From contig NZ_JARVWW010000017.1 of NCBI RefSeq assembly GCF_029846715.1, forward strand, positions 116,464 to 180,463: a stretch of 64,000 nt of DNA, read 5' to 3'. This stretch comes from Bradyrhizobium nivariense (GTDB taxonomy: Bacteria; Pseudomonadota; Alphaproteobacteria; Rhizobiales; Xanthobacteraceae). Position numbers and translations under genes: made by a program. Below, one piece after another: positions 46,453-55,248 of this stretch (position 1 is its first letter; every line of letters begins with the position of its first letter). Under the pieces are notes generated by a model, which saw only the letters and a list, made by a program, of their open reading frames with translations, had not been told where the DNA came from and searched no databases.

Positions 46453-46487
46453 CTCGTCAGCTTCTGGTCAGCTCGCTTCGCTAGGAG
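46453..46487 (+). promoter_or_regulatory. tts box upstream of nopB operon
   Basis: The plus strand reads CTCGTCAGCTTCTGGTCAGC then TCGCTTCGCTAGGAG. The first half matches the tts consensus well and the second half less so (TGGTCAGCT for TCGAAAGCT). It lies 53 bases before nopB and 32 bases before the start of the divergent rhcC1 frame, so it may serve both directions or only the plus strand. Confidence 0.75.
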
Positions 46488-46539
46488 TGCTGAGCCGTTC
46501 ACGGTGTCGAATGGCTAATCTCATGACGTGAGAGCAACG

Positions 46540-47031
46540 ATGTCGTCCATGATGCTTGGCGTTACGCCGATCTCCGCCGGTCCGCTCGAATGTCTATCCG
46601 AGGCTTGTTCATCGACGCGGGCTCAGTTTCACGAGAGTCTTGCCCAGGTGGCTTCAAATCAAGATGCTGCCTCTTCGATGATCGATAGCACGTTGGCTCC
46701 GCCAGTGTCGGAGGCTCAGCGTGCAGGCACGCAGGTAAGCCCCCTTGGCGATCGTATCCTTCAAAATCTTGCTGCAATGCATCGAGGCATATCATTTCCT
46801 TCGGCGGTCGGCGGCGGGCCGACTCCTGCGAATGGACCGGCAGCGCAACCCATCTTGCGCTCTCACGAATTCGAGGTGCACCCGGTCGGAAACCTGGAAG
46901 GTGCAGACCATTTCGAATCGACGTTGGCGAATCTGCGGGATGTTTACAATAGCGTCACTTACGTTTCGCTCATCTCCAAGTGTACTAGCGCTGCCAGCTC
47001 GTCTCTGAACAAGCTGCTCTCGGCAGGCTGA
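46540..47031 (+). CDS. nopB: NopB, secreted pilus-associated protein
   Basis: 163 residues from the ATG at 46540. It is a polar, Ser/Ala-rich protein with LGVTPISAGPLECLSEACSS and ILQNLAAMHRGISFP, in agreement with rhizobial NopB. NopB is secreted and associates with the NopA pilus. It is first in the 11-gene plus-strand operon and 9 bases upstream of rhcJ. No Cys-based or enzyme motif is seen. Confidence 0.85.
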   Translation: MSSMMLGVTPISAGPLECLSEACSSTRAQFHESLAQVASNQDAASSMIDSTLAPPVSEAQRAGTQVSPLGDRILQNLAAMHRGISFPSAVGGGPTPANGPAAQPILRSHEFEVHPVGNLEGADHFESTLANLRDVYNSVTYVSLISKCTSAASSSLNKLLSAG

Positions 47032-47040
47032 CAGCCGTTG

Positions 47041-47892
47041 ATGAGCGTTTTACCGCATAGAAAGATCGGTCGTCGCGCGAGCGTGGGAAGGCGGTTTCAT
47101 ATTCTTGTGGCGTTGCCGGTCTTGCTCTCCCTGGCCGGTTGCAAGGCAGATGTTTATACCAAGGTACAAGAGCGTGAAGCCAACGAAATGCTTGCGCTTC
47201 TCCTCAGAAAGGGTGTCGATGCCGTCCGCATTGTCGCCAAGGATGGGACCAGCACGATTCAGGTGGAAGAAAAGCAGCTAGCCTTCTCGATCGACCTGCT
47301 GAATGGCGAGGGCTTGCCGCGTCAGACTTTCAAGAACCTCGGGGAGGTGTTCAAGGGATCTGGTCTTGTTGCCTCTCCGGTTGAAGAGCGCGCCCGGTAC
47401 GTTTACGCCCTAAGTGAAGAGTTGTCGCGCACGATCAACGATATCGATGGGGTACTCTCCGCCCGTGTCCATGTTGTTCTGCCGAAGAATGACCTTTTGC
47501 GACAGGATGCAACCCCGTCCTCGGCGTCGGTTTTCATCCGACATGGCTCCAATGTGAGGCTCTCAGCCTTGCTACCGCAGATCAAGATGCTCGTCGCCAA
47601 CAGCATCGAAGGGCTATCATATGACAAGGTAGCGGTCGTGTTCGTGCCGGTTGAGCGGGCTCAGCATGAGCTGTCGTCAGCGTCAGCAGCTGCTTCGGCT
47701 CAACCGGCCAAGTTCATGTCGCCCCCCTTGTTTGCGATCGGGGTCGGAGGTGCGGGTGCCGCGCTGGGTGTTCTATCTTACATGTTGCTGAGCACACGGA
47801 TGCGTCAGTTCGGTCGATCATCGCGGAAAGTTGGAAATCTCGGCGTATCTTCGACCATGTACCCGCGGCCCAAGCCGTCGGCAAAGAATTGA
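47041..47892 (+). CDS. rhcJ: RhcJ (SctJ) inner-membrane ring lipoprotein
   Basis: 283 residues from the ATG at 47041. A signal peptide ends in the lipobox LSLAGC; the mature part has the YscJ/FliF ring fold (VYTKVQEREANEMLALLLRKGVDA and RVHVVLPKND), and a C-terminal membrane helix (FAIGVGGAGAALGVLSYML) anchors it. SctJ forms the inner ring of the injectisome base around the export apparatus. Length is normal. Confidence 0.94.
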   Translation: MSVLPHRKIGRRASVGRRFHILVALPVLLSLAGCKADVYTKVQEREANEMLALLLRKGVDAVRIVAKDGTSTIQVEEKQLAFSIDLLNGEGLPRQTFKNLGEVFKGSGLVASPVEERARYVYALSEELSRTINDIDGVLSARVHVVLPKNDLLRQDATPSSASVFIRHGSNVRLSALLPQIKMLVANSIEGLSYDKVAVVFVPVERAQHELSSASAAASAQPAKFMSPPLFAIGVGGAGAALGVLSYMLLSTRMRQFGRSSRKVGNLGVSSTMYPRPKPSAKN

Positions 47893-47898
47893 GCTCTG

Positions 47899-48552
47899 AT
47901 GCAAAATAGACGGAATGCAGTGTGGGTATCGATGCCATCCAACGAGCCAAATCATTCACCTCATCCGCATTCCAATCGCTTGCGCGAACTTGCTGCGGTG
48001 ATGCATCCGAGCCGTTTTGCCGCCCGTCTTGATGCGCTGCTGTCAACGCCCACGGTGCTGCGGTTGCAGAGGAGTGTCAGGCTTCAGGAGAGACTGGCCG
48101 AATTGGCGGTAGGCAATGAAGGGGCCTGGAACGGAAGTAACTGGGGCAGGGACGTTCTGCTCGGCCATGATCCGCATCGCGCCGCCCGGCTCGCTGGCAG
48201 TGTTTGGCATGCCCGTTCATTGCTGAAGCTGGTGTCAAGGCGTGATCTGGAAACTCTGATCGGAAATGTCGGTGCGGAAGCACATGCTTTCGGTATACGA
48301 AACTTGTCCAGCGCAGTCGCAACTACATCGATTCTCGATCCGGAACGACTTTCGCAAGGAATAGAACACGACGGATATGCCTGTCTTGGTGCTTGGCTCG
48401 ATGAAGCTTCAGAGCTTGACCGAAAGCGCGTTCTTCTCCGCTTACCTGTGGGGACGGCCGCGGAAGCTCCAGCCACCGAACACCACAGGGCGGCTGGCCA
48501 ATTGCTGTCTTTGGTGATGACCCATCTGGCCACGGAGGCACCAACGGCATGA
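47899..48552 (+). CDS. nolU: NolU (SctK-like)
   Basis: 217 residues. No membrane segment or signal. HPSRFAARLDALLSTPTVLRLQ and the second half (ETLIGNVGAEAHAFGIRNL) match NolU of rhizobia, a member of the SctK family. SctK sits in the cytoplasmic sorting platform and links SctL-SctN to the ring. The gene starts 6 bases after rhcJ and overlaps nolV by four bases. Confidence 0.85.
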   Translation: MQNRRNAVWVSMPSNEPNHSPHPHSNRLRELAAVMHPSRFAARLDALLSTPTVLRLQRSVRLQERLAELAVGNEGAWNGSNWGRDVLLGHDPHRAARLAGSVWHARSLLKLVSRRDLETLIGNVGAEAHAFGIRNLSSAVATTSILDPERLSQGIEHDGYACLGAWLDEASELDRKRVLLRLPVGTAAEAPATEHHRAAGQLLSLVMTHLATEAPTA

Positions 48553-49172
48553 CCGACAACGATCAAGCATTGCCAGCAGACCCGCAGATTCGTCCGGTCG
48601 GCCCACTTATACCAGCCGCGGAACTTGGGATCTGGTCCGATGCGCTAAAGACCCGGGCGCTAGCGGAGCGGTATCTGCGCCAGGTTCGCAGCTGGGCAAG
48701 AAAAGCCTATGAGCGCGAGCAAGCGCGCGGCCACTCAGAGGGTCTGAAGACAGGTTCGGACGAAATGGCGCAGCTGGTTGCCCGGGCTACTTGCGAGCTG
48801 GCACGCCGAAAAGCTGTTCTGGAACATGAGTTGCCGCAGCTCGTCCTCGATATCTTGGACGACGTCCTGGGCTCCTTCGATCCCGGCGAGATCCTGGTGA
48901 GGACGGTTCGTCATGCGATCGATCGAACATATGGCAGTGCGGAAGTATGTCTTCATGTGTCGCCTGTGAAAGCCGATGCACTGATCCGCGAGTTCGAAGC
49001 GTTCGACGGAAGGAATGGTCGGCCGAAACTTACAATTGACCCGGACCCGGCTCTGACGCCGGATCAGTGCGTTTTGTGGAGCGAGTTTGGCAATGTCGAT
49101 CTAGGGCTTGCCGCGCAGCTGCGTATCTTACGTGTTGGCCTTGCCCCGTCTTCTCAGGAACGCGAGCCGTGA
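48549..49172 (+). CDS. nolV: RhcL/NolV (SctL) ATPase-regulating stator
   Basis: 207 residues. The N-terminal half has a long helix (YLRQVRSWARKAYEREQARG) and the C-terminal half (LPQLVLDILDDVLGSFDPGEIL and CLHVSPVKADALIREF) matches the YscL/FliH family. SctL binds SctN and regulates its ATPase at the sorting platform. The stop overlaps the rhcN start (GTGA), so production is coupled. Length is normal. Confidence 0.9.
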   Translation: MTDNDQALPADPQIRPVGPLIPAAELGIWSDALKTRALAERYLRQVRSWARKAYEREQARGHSEGLKTGSDEMAQLVARATCELARRKAVLEHELPQLVLDILDDVLGSFDPGEILVRTVRHAIDRTYGSAEVCLHVSPVKADALIREFEAFDGRNGRPKLTIDPDPALTPDQCVLWSEFGNVDLGLAAQLRILRVGLAPSSQEREP

Positions 49173-50524
49173 CCACGCTACGACGATCCTATGACGATGG
49201 GCTTGTCGAAGCGGCTGTGCGCGCCGAGTTGTCATCTGTGAAATCTACAGCAAAGCAGATCGATACGCGCGCGGTGCGCGGACGGATCACACGGGCGATC
49301 GGCACATTGCTTCATGCCGTTTTGCCAGGGGCACGTGTTGGGGAACTTTGTGTGTTGCAGGATCATGGCACTGGATGGTCACTTGAGGCCGAGGTCATCG
49401 GTCTGCTGCCGAACGGGGTGTTGCTGACGCCTATCGGCGAAACGATAGGCCTGTCTAACCGCGCGGAAGTGGTTCCGACCGGGCGAATGCGTGAAGTGTC
49501 AGTTGGACCCGATTTGCTTGGCCGCGTGATTGACAGTGCCGGCCGTCCGCTCGACGGCAAGGGGCCAATAAAGGCGGCCCACACTCGCCCGCTCCGCGGC
49601 AGGGCGCCCAATCCAATGAGGCGGCGTAGCATCGAGCGGCCGTTTCCGCTCGGCGTTCGCGTGCTGGATGGACTGCTGACGTGCGGCGAAGGCCAGCGGA
49701 TCGGAATCTATGGAGATGCCGGTTGCGGCAAGTCGACCTTGATGTCGCAAATTGTAAGGGGCGCGGCCGCCGACGTGACCGTCGTTGCGCTTGTGGGAGA
49801 GCGTGGACGTGAGGTACGTGAATTCATCGAGCGTCATATCGGAGAGGCTCTCGATCGTACGATTGTGGTCGTTGAGACCTCCGACCGCTCGGCAATGGAG
49901 CGGGTGCAATGTGCTCATATGGCGACTGCACTCGCGGAGTACTTTCGTGATCAAGGGCTGCGCGTCGTACTGATCATGGATTCATTGACGCGCTTTAGCC
50001 GCGCAATGCGCGAAATAGGCCTTGCCGCAGGAGAACCTCCGACGCGGCGCGGATTTCCTCCCTCCGTGTTTGCGCTTCTGCCTGGTCTACTGGAGCGTGC
50101 CGGTATGGGCGAGCACGGCTCGATCACGGCGTTCTATACCGTGCTTGTCGAAGGTGATGGCATGGGCGATCCAATCGCCGAAGAATCGCGCGGTATTCTC
50201 GATGGTCATATCATTCTTTCACGCGCGCTCGCGTCGCGTGAACATTTTCCCGCCATCGACGTGCTGTCGAGCCGAAGTCGCGTTATGGATGCGGTCGTCT
50301 CTGGGTCACATCGAAAGGCGGCATCCTTCTTCCGTGAACTGCTCTCACGCTACAATGAGGCGGAGTTCTTGATCAAGGTCGGTGAATACAAGCCGGGTAG
50401 TGATCCGCTAACCGACCGGGCAATCGCCTCGATCGAGCAGTTGCGGAAATTCGTGTGCCAGGGCCAGGACGAGCCTTCCAATTTTGAGGAGACCGTGACA
50501 TGGATGTCGCGTCTGACGGCCTGA
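49169..50524 (+). CDS. rhcN: RhcN (SctN) type III ATPase
   Basis: 451 residues from a GTG at 49169 that overlaps the nolV stop; the frame is open further upstream but this start gives the length known for RhcN. The nucleotide site has GDAGCGKSTLMSQ near residue 182 (Walker A) and VVLIMDSLTRFSRAMREIG (Walker B). The SctN family unfolds effectors and removes chaperones, using ATP hydrolysis at the cytoplasmic entrance. It is highly conserved and the safest anchor for the locus. Confidence 0.97.
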   Translation: MTTLRRSYDDGLVEAAVRAELSSVKSTAKQIDTRAVRGRITRAIGTLLHAVLPGARVGELCVLQDHGTGWSLEAEVIGLLPNGVLLTPIGETIGLSNRAEVVPTGRMREVSVGPDLLGRVIDSAGRPLDGKGPIKAAHTRPLRGRAPNPMRRRSIERPFPLGVRVLDGLLTCGEGQRIGIYGDAGCGKSTLMSQIVRGAAADVTVVALVGERGREVREFIERHIGEALDRTIVVVETSDRSAMERVQCAHMATALAEYFRDQGLRVVLIMDSLTRFSRAMREIGLAAGEPPTRRGFPPSVFALLPGLLERAGMGEHGSITAFYTVLVEGDGMGDPIAEESRGILDGHIILSRALASREHFPAIDVLSSRSRVMDAVVSGSHRKAASFFRELLSRYNEAEFLIKVGEYKPGSDPLTDRAIASIEQLRKFVCQGQDEPSNFEETVTWMSRLTA

Positions 50525-51036
50525 AACCGGTCGAAGCGTCGAAATTACGGCTCGTAAAGGACATAAGAGAGCGAAGCGTGCTTCGTAAGCTGTCCAATAT
50601 TGAAGACAAGCGCCGCATTGCGTTTGAAGCCGTGGAGCGAGCTTCCAGCGATCTTGCAAGCGCCGAGAAACACCGTGCAAGCGTCGAAGATCAACTCTAC
50701 CAGGAAATGGCATCTCTTGGTGCGATGTCCGTCACGGAACTCGACCGTCGCTGCCATCGGGTCATTGGACGGCTCACAGCCGAGATCGCATCGAGGCGGG
50801 AGGCGCTTGAGCAGGCGCGCATCGCTCAAGAGCAAGCCCAGACCGCGGTTGTTGAGGCCCGCGCTCTCTGGGCCAAGCGTGCGGCGGCGAGCCACAAATG
50901 GCGACAGATCGAGCGCGATGTTCAGCGCACGACCGATGCTCGTCTGGAGTTCGCAGCCGAAATCGAAACGGACGATGATCAGTTGCTCCCCTATCGGGGT
51001 GCTTCGCATAGCCAAGCGGTAGGCGTTTCAATTTGA
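50500..51036 (+). CDS. rhcZ: RhcZ (SctO) central stalk
   Basis: 178 residues. The whole length is predicted coiled coil, rich in Arg, Glu and Ala (FEAVERASSDLASAEKHRAS, RREALEQARIAQEQAQTAVV). SctO links SctN to the SctV ring as a rotor-like stalk. It overlaps the end of rhcN by 25 bases and the start of rhcQ by one base. Identification rests on size, coiled-coil nature and position; sequences vary widely in this family. Confidence 0.8.
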   Translation: MDVASDGLKPVEASKLRLVKDIRERSVLRKLSNIEDKRRIAFEAVERASSDLASAEKHRASVEDQLYQEMASLGAMSVTELDRRCHRVIGRLTAEIASRREALEQARIAQEQAQTAVVEARALWAKRAAASHKWRQIERDVQRTTDARLEFAAEIETDDDQLLPYRGASHSQAVGVSI

Positions 51037-52148
51037 TGGCTGGTTCTCTGGCGCGACAATGTAGTCGTATAGAAATCACTTCGGCGAATACCCCGGGTGC
51101 ACTTGCAGAGTTCGAGCCGTCTCTACTCCTGTCCCATGGCGTGGTCTTGTGGCTCAATGAGATCGCCGCGCCGCGCATGGTTCTGCGGAGCCGCCTTGGC
51201 GAAAAGCCGCTATTCATCCGTATGAACCGGCTTGTGTGGCAGGCGGAGCCGTCTGCCTTGGCCATGCTTGACTGCGTATTTCGCGTCGGAGGTGAAACGG
51301 CTGTATTGTCCTTGCCCCGCCCGCTTGTGGAGACACTGATTGCGACGGTGCAGCCTGACCTCACTTTACCTTCCGAGCCTACCCGTTCGCTCCTTCTCGA
51401 ACTTGCGCTCGAATCCTTGCTCTGTCCACTGGAAGCGCTGCTAGTGCGGGATTTGCAACTTGCCCGCATCGACGAAGCAAGCGCGCACGGCCCTTATCTG
51501 GAACTCGAGATCGCCCACGGGCCGATCGCGGGCAAGGCCCGCCTATTCCTATTCCCGTCCTTGGACGGTCCGGTCCCGTCCGCGTTCCGAATCTTAGGCG
51601 AGTTGCTCCGCCAATTGCCGCGCGAGACACGCGCGCTTTCTCCGGAATTGCCTGTCATTATAGCAACGGAGATTGGCTCGCTGCGCGTGTCCATCGCACT
51701 GATTCGTCAAGCACAGGCGGGCGACGCACTGTTGCCGGACGTCATTCCCCTTGCCGGCGGCGAGGTCATCCTCACCGCGGACAGGTTATGGGCTCCGGCA
51801 CAGGTCACCGGTGACACACTGGTCCTGCGGGGGCCGTTCCGCCTGCAACCCCACCCTCTAAAGCGTGCACATATGATGACAAAACGCCAAGCGCAGCAAC
51901 TGATCCCTCCCTCAGAAGCCGACATTGACAGTGTTGAGATCACGCTTGTGTTCGAATGCGGCCGCTGGTCTATCCCGTTGGGCACGTTGAGAAGCATCAA
52001 CGAAGGGCATGTGTTCGAACTTGGTCGCCGCTTTGACAGCCCAGTCGACATTCTTGCCAATGGCCAATTGATCGGCTGCGGCGACGTCGTTCGGGTCGGT
52101 GAAGAACTGGCCATCAGGTTGCGTGGCAGGCTGGCGGTCAATGATTGA
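51036..52148 (+). CDS. rhcQ: RhcQ (SctQ) cytoplasmic ring protein
   Basis: 370 residues from the ATG at 51036. The C-terminal 80 residues carry the SpoA domain (EITLVFECGRWSIPLGTLRS, FDSPVDILANGQLIGCGDVV, VGEELAIRL), typical of FliN/YscQ proteins. SctQ forms the sorting platform pods. Start is ATG one base into the rhcZ stop. The stop overlaps the rhcR start by 8 bases. Normal length. Confidence 0.92.
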   Translation: MAGSLARQCSRIEITSANTPGALAEFEPSLLLSHGVVLWLNEIAAPRMVLRSRLGEKPLFIRMNRLVWQAEPSALAMLDCVFRVGGETAVLSLPRPLVETLIATVQPDLTLPSEPTRSLLLELALESLLCPLEALLVRDLQLARIDEASAHGPYLELEIAHGPIAGKARLFLFPSLDGPVPSAFRILGELLRQLPRETRALSPELPVIIATEIGSLRVSIALIRQAQAGDALLPDVIPLAGGEVILTADRLWAPAQVTGDTLVLRGPFRLQPHPLKRAHMMTKRQAQQLIPPSEADIDSVEITLVFECGRWSIPLGTLRSINEGHVFELGRRFDSPVDILANGQLIGCGDVVRVGEELAIRLRGRLAVND

Positions 52149-52806
52149 CTTTCCACCAAGTATCGTTGCGCTTCTTGCGGTCACGGTGGGCCTCGGCCTT
52201 CTGGCTTTGGCAGTCGTCACAACAACGGCGTTCATAAAGGTTTCCGTCGTTCTCTTCCTGGTTCGCAACGCGCTCGGCACCCAATCCATACCCCCGAACA
52301 TCGTTCTGTATGGCGCTGCATTGATCCTCACCGTATTCATTAGCGCGCCAGTGTTTGAACAGACCTACAACCGCGTTACCGAGCGGCAACTTCGCTACGA
52401 AACACTCGATGAATGGGTGACCGCCGCCAAGGAAGGCAGCGAACCACTACGCGCTCATCTGAAGAAATTCACAAACGAAGAGCAGCGTACATTCTTCCTA
52501 TCGTCGACAGAACGTGTCTGGTCTGAGGAGATGCGGGGCAACGTTACGGCTAATGATTTTGCGATTCTTGTACCCTCGTTTATGATCTCGGAGTTAAAGC
52601 GTGCGTTTGAAATCGGCTTCCTTCTGTATCTTCCATTCATCACGATCGATCTGATTGTAACGACGATCTTGATGGCCATGGGCATGTCCATGGTCTCACC
52701 AACACTAATATCTGTTCCTTTCAAGCTCTTTCTATTCGTCACGATCGATGGCTGGTCGCTGCTCATGCACGGATTAGTCTTAAGTTACGCAACGCCAGGA
52801 GGTTAA
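52141..52806 (+). CDS. rhcR: RhcR (SctR) export apparatus protein
   Basis: 221 residues from the ATG at 52141. Four membrane segments and the family motifs TTAFIKVSVVLFLVRNALG and LVPSFMISELKRAFEIGFL identify SctR/FliP. Together with SctS and SctT it builds the helical core of the inner-membrane export gate. The gene overlaps rhcQ at its start and is one base from rhcS at its end. Normal length. Confidence 0.96.
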   Translation: MIDFPPSIVALLAVTVGLGLLALAVVTTTAFIKVSVVLFLVRNALGTQSIPPNIVLYGAALILTVFISAPVFEQTYNRVTERQLRYETLDEWVTAAKEGSEPLRAHLKKFTNEEQRTFFLSSTERVWSEEMRGNVTANDFAILVPSFMISELKRAFEIGFLLYLPFITIDLIVTTILMAMGMSMVSPTLISVPFKLFLFVTIDGWSLLMHGLVLSYATPGG

Positions 52807-52807
52807 G

Positions 52808-53083
52808 GTGGACGAAGCCAACATACTCACTCACCTCAGCCGATCGCTTGTCCTATTCATGATCTGGGTTCTGCCACCGCTCCTCTCAGCCCTCGTGGCC
52901 GGACTGGGCGTTGGCATCATCCAGGCGGCAACGCAGGTCCAGGATCAAACCTTACCCCTCACCGTGAAGCTGGCCGTCGTCGTCGCCGTGCTGGTTCTAT
53001 TTTCTCCAGTGCTGAGCGCCCCGCTTATTGAACAAGCCCAGCATATTTTCGCTGAGTTCCCCACTCTCACAGCGAAGTATTAG
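52808..53083 (+). CDS. rhcS: RhcS (SctS) export apparatus protein
   Basis: 91 residues from a GTG at 52808, with two membrane helices (LVLFMIWVLPPLLSALVAGLG and LPLTVKLAVVVAVLVLFSPV) and the motif IIQAATQVQDQTLP. SctS is the smallest core member of the SctRST complex. It lies one base after rhcR. An in-frame GTG is normal for this gene. Confidence 0.94.
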   Translation: MDEANILTHLSRSLVLFMIWVLPPLLSALVAGLGVGIIQAATQVQDQTLPLTVKLAVVVAVLVLFSPVLSAPLIEQAQHIFAEFPTLTAKY

Positions 53084-53240
53084 CGTGTGGAAGGCAGGGC
53101 AAAGTCTCTGCGATAGTACCGCCATCTGCCGTCGATGGGGCGAACCCAGCCGATTATTTGCGGCATTTTCGACTTCTAACATCAGGGCAGGGCGAGCGGG
53201 GCCTGTTCCATTGGCCGAAGCAAGCGACTACCAGATCTCA

Positions 53241-54056
53241 ATGCATGGTTTGTCACCCACCGAGACGCAAACACTGATCCAGACTGCTATGGACTTCGTT
53301 GTTGCGGCCGGCCTAGGTGCAGCCCGCACCCTAGGCATCACCTTAGTGCTTCCCGTATTTACGCGACTGCACATGAGCGGGATGATCCGCGTTAGCTTGG
53401 CGCTCGTGATCGGACTGCCATGCTTGGCGCATATCAAGAATGGCCTGCAGACGCTAGATCCAGGCACCCGTATGATCGTCCTCGCGTTCATTGGTCTCAA
53501 AGAGATATTCATCGGCCTGCTGATCGGCTTCTTGCTCGGTATACCACTATGGAGCATCCAGGCGGTTGGTGAGATCATAGACACCCAGCGAGGTGTTTCG
53601 AGCCAGGTGGACGATCCTGCGACCCGCAGCCAAGTCTCGGCGACAGGTCTTTTTCTCGGGACCGCTGCGGTTACGATTTTCGTTGTGTCTGGAGGTCTGC
53701 AGACGATGGTCAGATGCCTCTATGACAGCTATCTGATCTGGCCCATATATCAGCTACTTCCTACCCCGACGCTGCAAGGGGCAACGGAATTTGTAGCGCT
53801 CCTTGACCATATCATGCATACGACCCTGCTGGTTTCTGGGCCTGTCACGGCCCTACTGCTCCTGATCGAAGTATCCCTCATGTTGCTCGGGCGCTTTGCG
53901 CCACAAATCAAGCTCAACGATCACTGCCTGACCATCAAGAATGTCGCTTTTGGCATCATCATGATCAGTTACACCGTCTATCTCATCGAATACATGGGCG
54001 CGGAGATCATCCAGTTCAACGGCGTGCTGGAGTGGCTTGCGAAGTTCTTGAAATGA
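53241..54056 (+). CDS. rhcT: RhcT (SctT) export apparatus protein
   Basis: 271 residues from the ATG at 53241, the length of other RhcT proteins. Six membrane segments and the FliR/SctT pattern (FIGLKEIFIGLLIGFLLGI, GEIIDTQRGVSSQ, SLMLLGRFAPQ) are clear. The frame is open back to 53028, beyond the rhcS stop, so a longer N-terminus is possible; no strong ribosome site lies at either start. It overlaps rhcU by four bases. Confidence 0.93.
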   Translation: MHGLSPTETQTLIQTAMDFVVAAGLGAARTLGITLVLPVFTRLHMSGMIRVSLALVIGLPCLAHIKNGLQTLDPGTRMIVLAFIGLKEIFIGLLIGFLLGIPLWSIQAVGEIIDTQRGVSSQVDDPATRSQVSATGLFLGTAAVTIFVVSGGLQTMVRCLYDSYLIWPIYQLLPTPTLQGATEFVALLDHIMHTTLLVSGPVTALLLLIEVSLMLLGRFAPQIKLNDHCLTIKNVAFGIIMISYTVYLIEYMGAEIIQFNGVLEWLAKFLK

Positions 54057-55090
54057 ACGGCGCGAGCGAAGAGAAGAACCTTCCACCAACCCCCAAGAAG
54101 CTACGGGACGCGCGCAAGAAAGGACAGAGTCCGCGCAGCGCCGACTTTGTCACCGGCGTCAGCGTTTGCGCAGGTTTCGGCTGCCTATACGTTAGAGCGG
54201 GCCAGATTGAAAACGGCTGGCAAGAAGCGTTGCGGCTAGTCAATAAGCTGCAGGCGCAGCCCTTCAATAGTGCGGTCCGGCAGGCGCTGGTCGGATTGAT
54301 GGAAATTTCTATTGCGGCAGTTGCCCCAATCATCGGAACGGTGGTGATTGCGGCTATCTTGGCCAGTGTCCTGGCTAGCGGCGGGCCGACATTTTCTATG
54401 GAGCCACTGAAACCAGGCCTTGAGAAGTTGGATCCCGTCAAAGGGCTGAAAAAGATTCTCTCTCAGCGATCACTTGTGGAGCTCGGCAAGTCACTAATCA
54501 AAGTATTGCTTCTTGGTGGAACCCTTCTTCTTGTTGTGGTCGCAAGTTGGAAAGCGCTTGTGTACTTGCCCGTCTGCGGTTTGGCTTGCTTCGGGTTTGT
54601 CTTTAACCAGCTCAAAGTTCTGATCGAGATTGCGGCCGGCGCTTTTCTGATCGGCGGTTTGATTGATCTACTACTTCAGCGCTGGCTGTTCTTGCGCGAT
54701 ATGCGCATGACGCAGAGCGAAGCGAAGCGCGAGTCCAAGGAACAGGAGGGCAATCCTCACATAAAGAATGAACACCGTCGGCACCGGCGCGAGTCGGCGA
54801 ACGAGTCGCCGCTCGGTATTCATCGGGCCACATTGATCCTGACCGGCCCCGCAATGTTGATTGGGCTGCGCTATGTTCGTGGTGAGACTGGTGTTCCGGT
54901 CTTGGTCTGTCGCGGTGAGGGCGAACTTGCTTCACGTTTGCTTGGTCAGGCGCGGGCGCTGCATCTCAGCATTGTCCAGGACGATATGTTGACGCGTCAG
55001 CTGATCCAAAAGGCAGCGTTGGGGAAGGCCGTTCCGATCGACTGCTTCGAGAGGGTTGCAAAAGCGCTCTTTGCTGTAGGCATGGTTTAG
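54053..55090 (+). CDS. rhcU: RhcU (SctU) specificity switch protein without NPTH
   Basis: 345 residues from the ATG at 54053. The N-terminal motif EEKNLPPTPKKLRDARKKGQ and four membrane helices are normal for SctU/FlhB. In the cytosolic domain the autocleavage motif, expected as NPTH just before IAIGIRY-like sequence, reads GPAM (LTGPAMLIGLRYVRGETGVP). The family cleaves after Asn in NPTH to switch substrate class; with GPAM this should not occur. The rest of the C-terminal domain is intact. Other Bradyrhizobium RhcU proteins may share this; I cannot check. Confidence 0.88.
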   Translation: MNGASEEKNLPPTPKKLRDARKKGQSPRSADFVTGVSVCAGFGCLYVRAGQIENGWQEALRLVNKLQAQPFNSAVRQALVGLMEISIAAVAPIIGTVVIAAILASVLASGGPTFSMEPLKPGLEKLDPVKGLKKILSQRSLVELGKSLIKVLLLGGTLLLVVVASWKALVYLPVCGLACFGFVFNQLKVLIEIAAGAFLIGGLIDLLLQRWLFLRDMRMTQSEAKRESKEQEGNPHIKNEHRRHRRESANESPLGIHRATLILTGPAMLIGLRYVRGETGVPVLVCRGEGELASRLLGQARALHLSIVQDDMLTRQLIQKAALGKAVPIDCFERVAKALFAVGMV

Positions 55091-55248
55091 CTTCGCGCGC
55101 ACGCCCCAAATTGCACAACCTGATCTGCAAACGGCGCGATCACGAAGGAAAGCGAACATTGTTTGTAGGGTCGTCTGCTTATCGCTGACCGACTGACCAG
55201 AATATCAGCCAACATAGCGCCGTACGCTGCTTAGGATTGATGAGCCGC

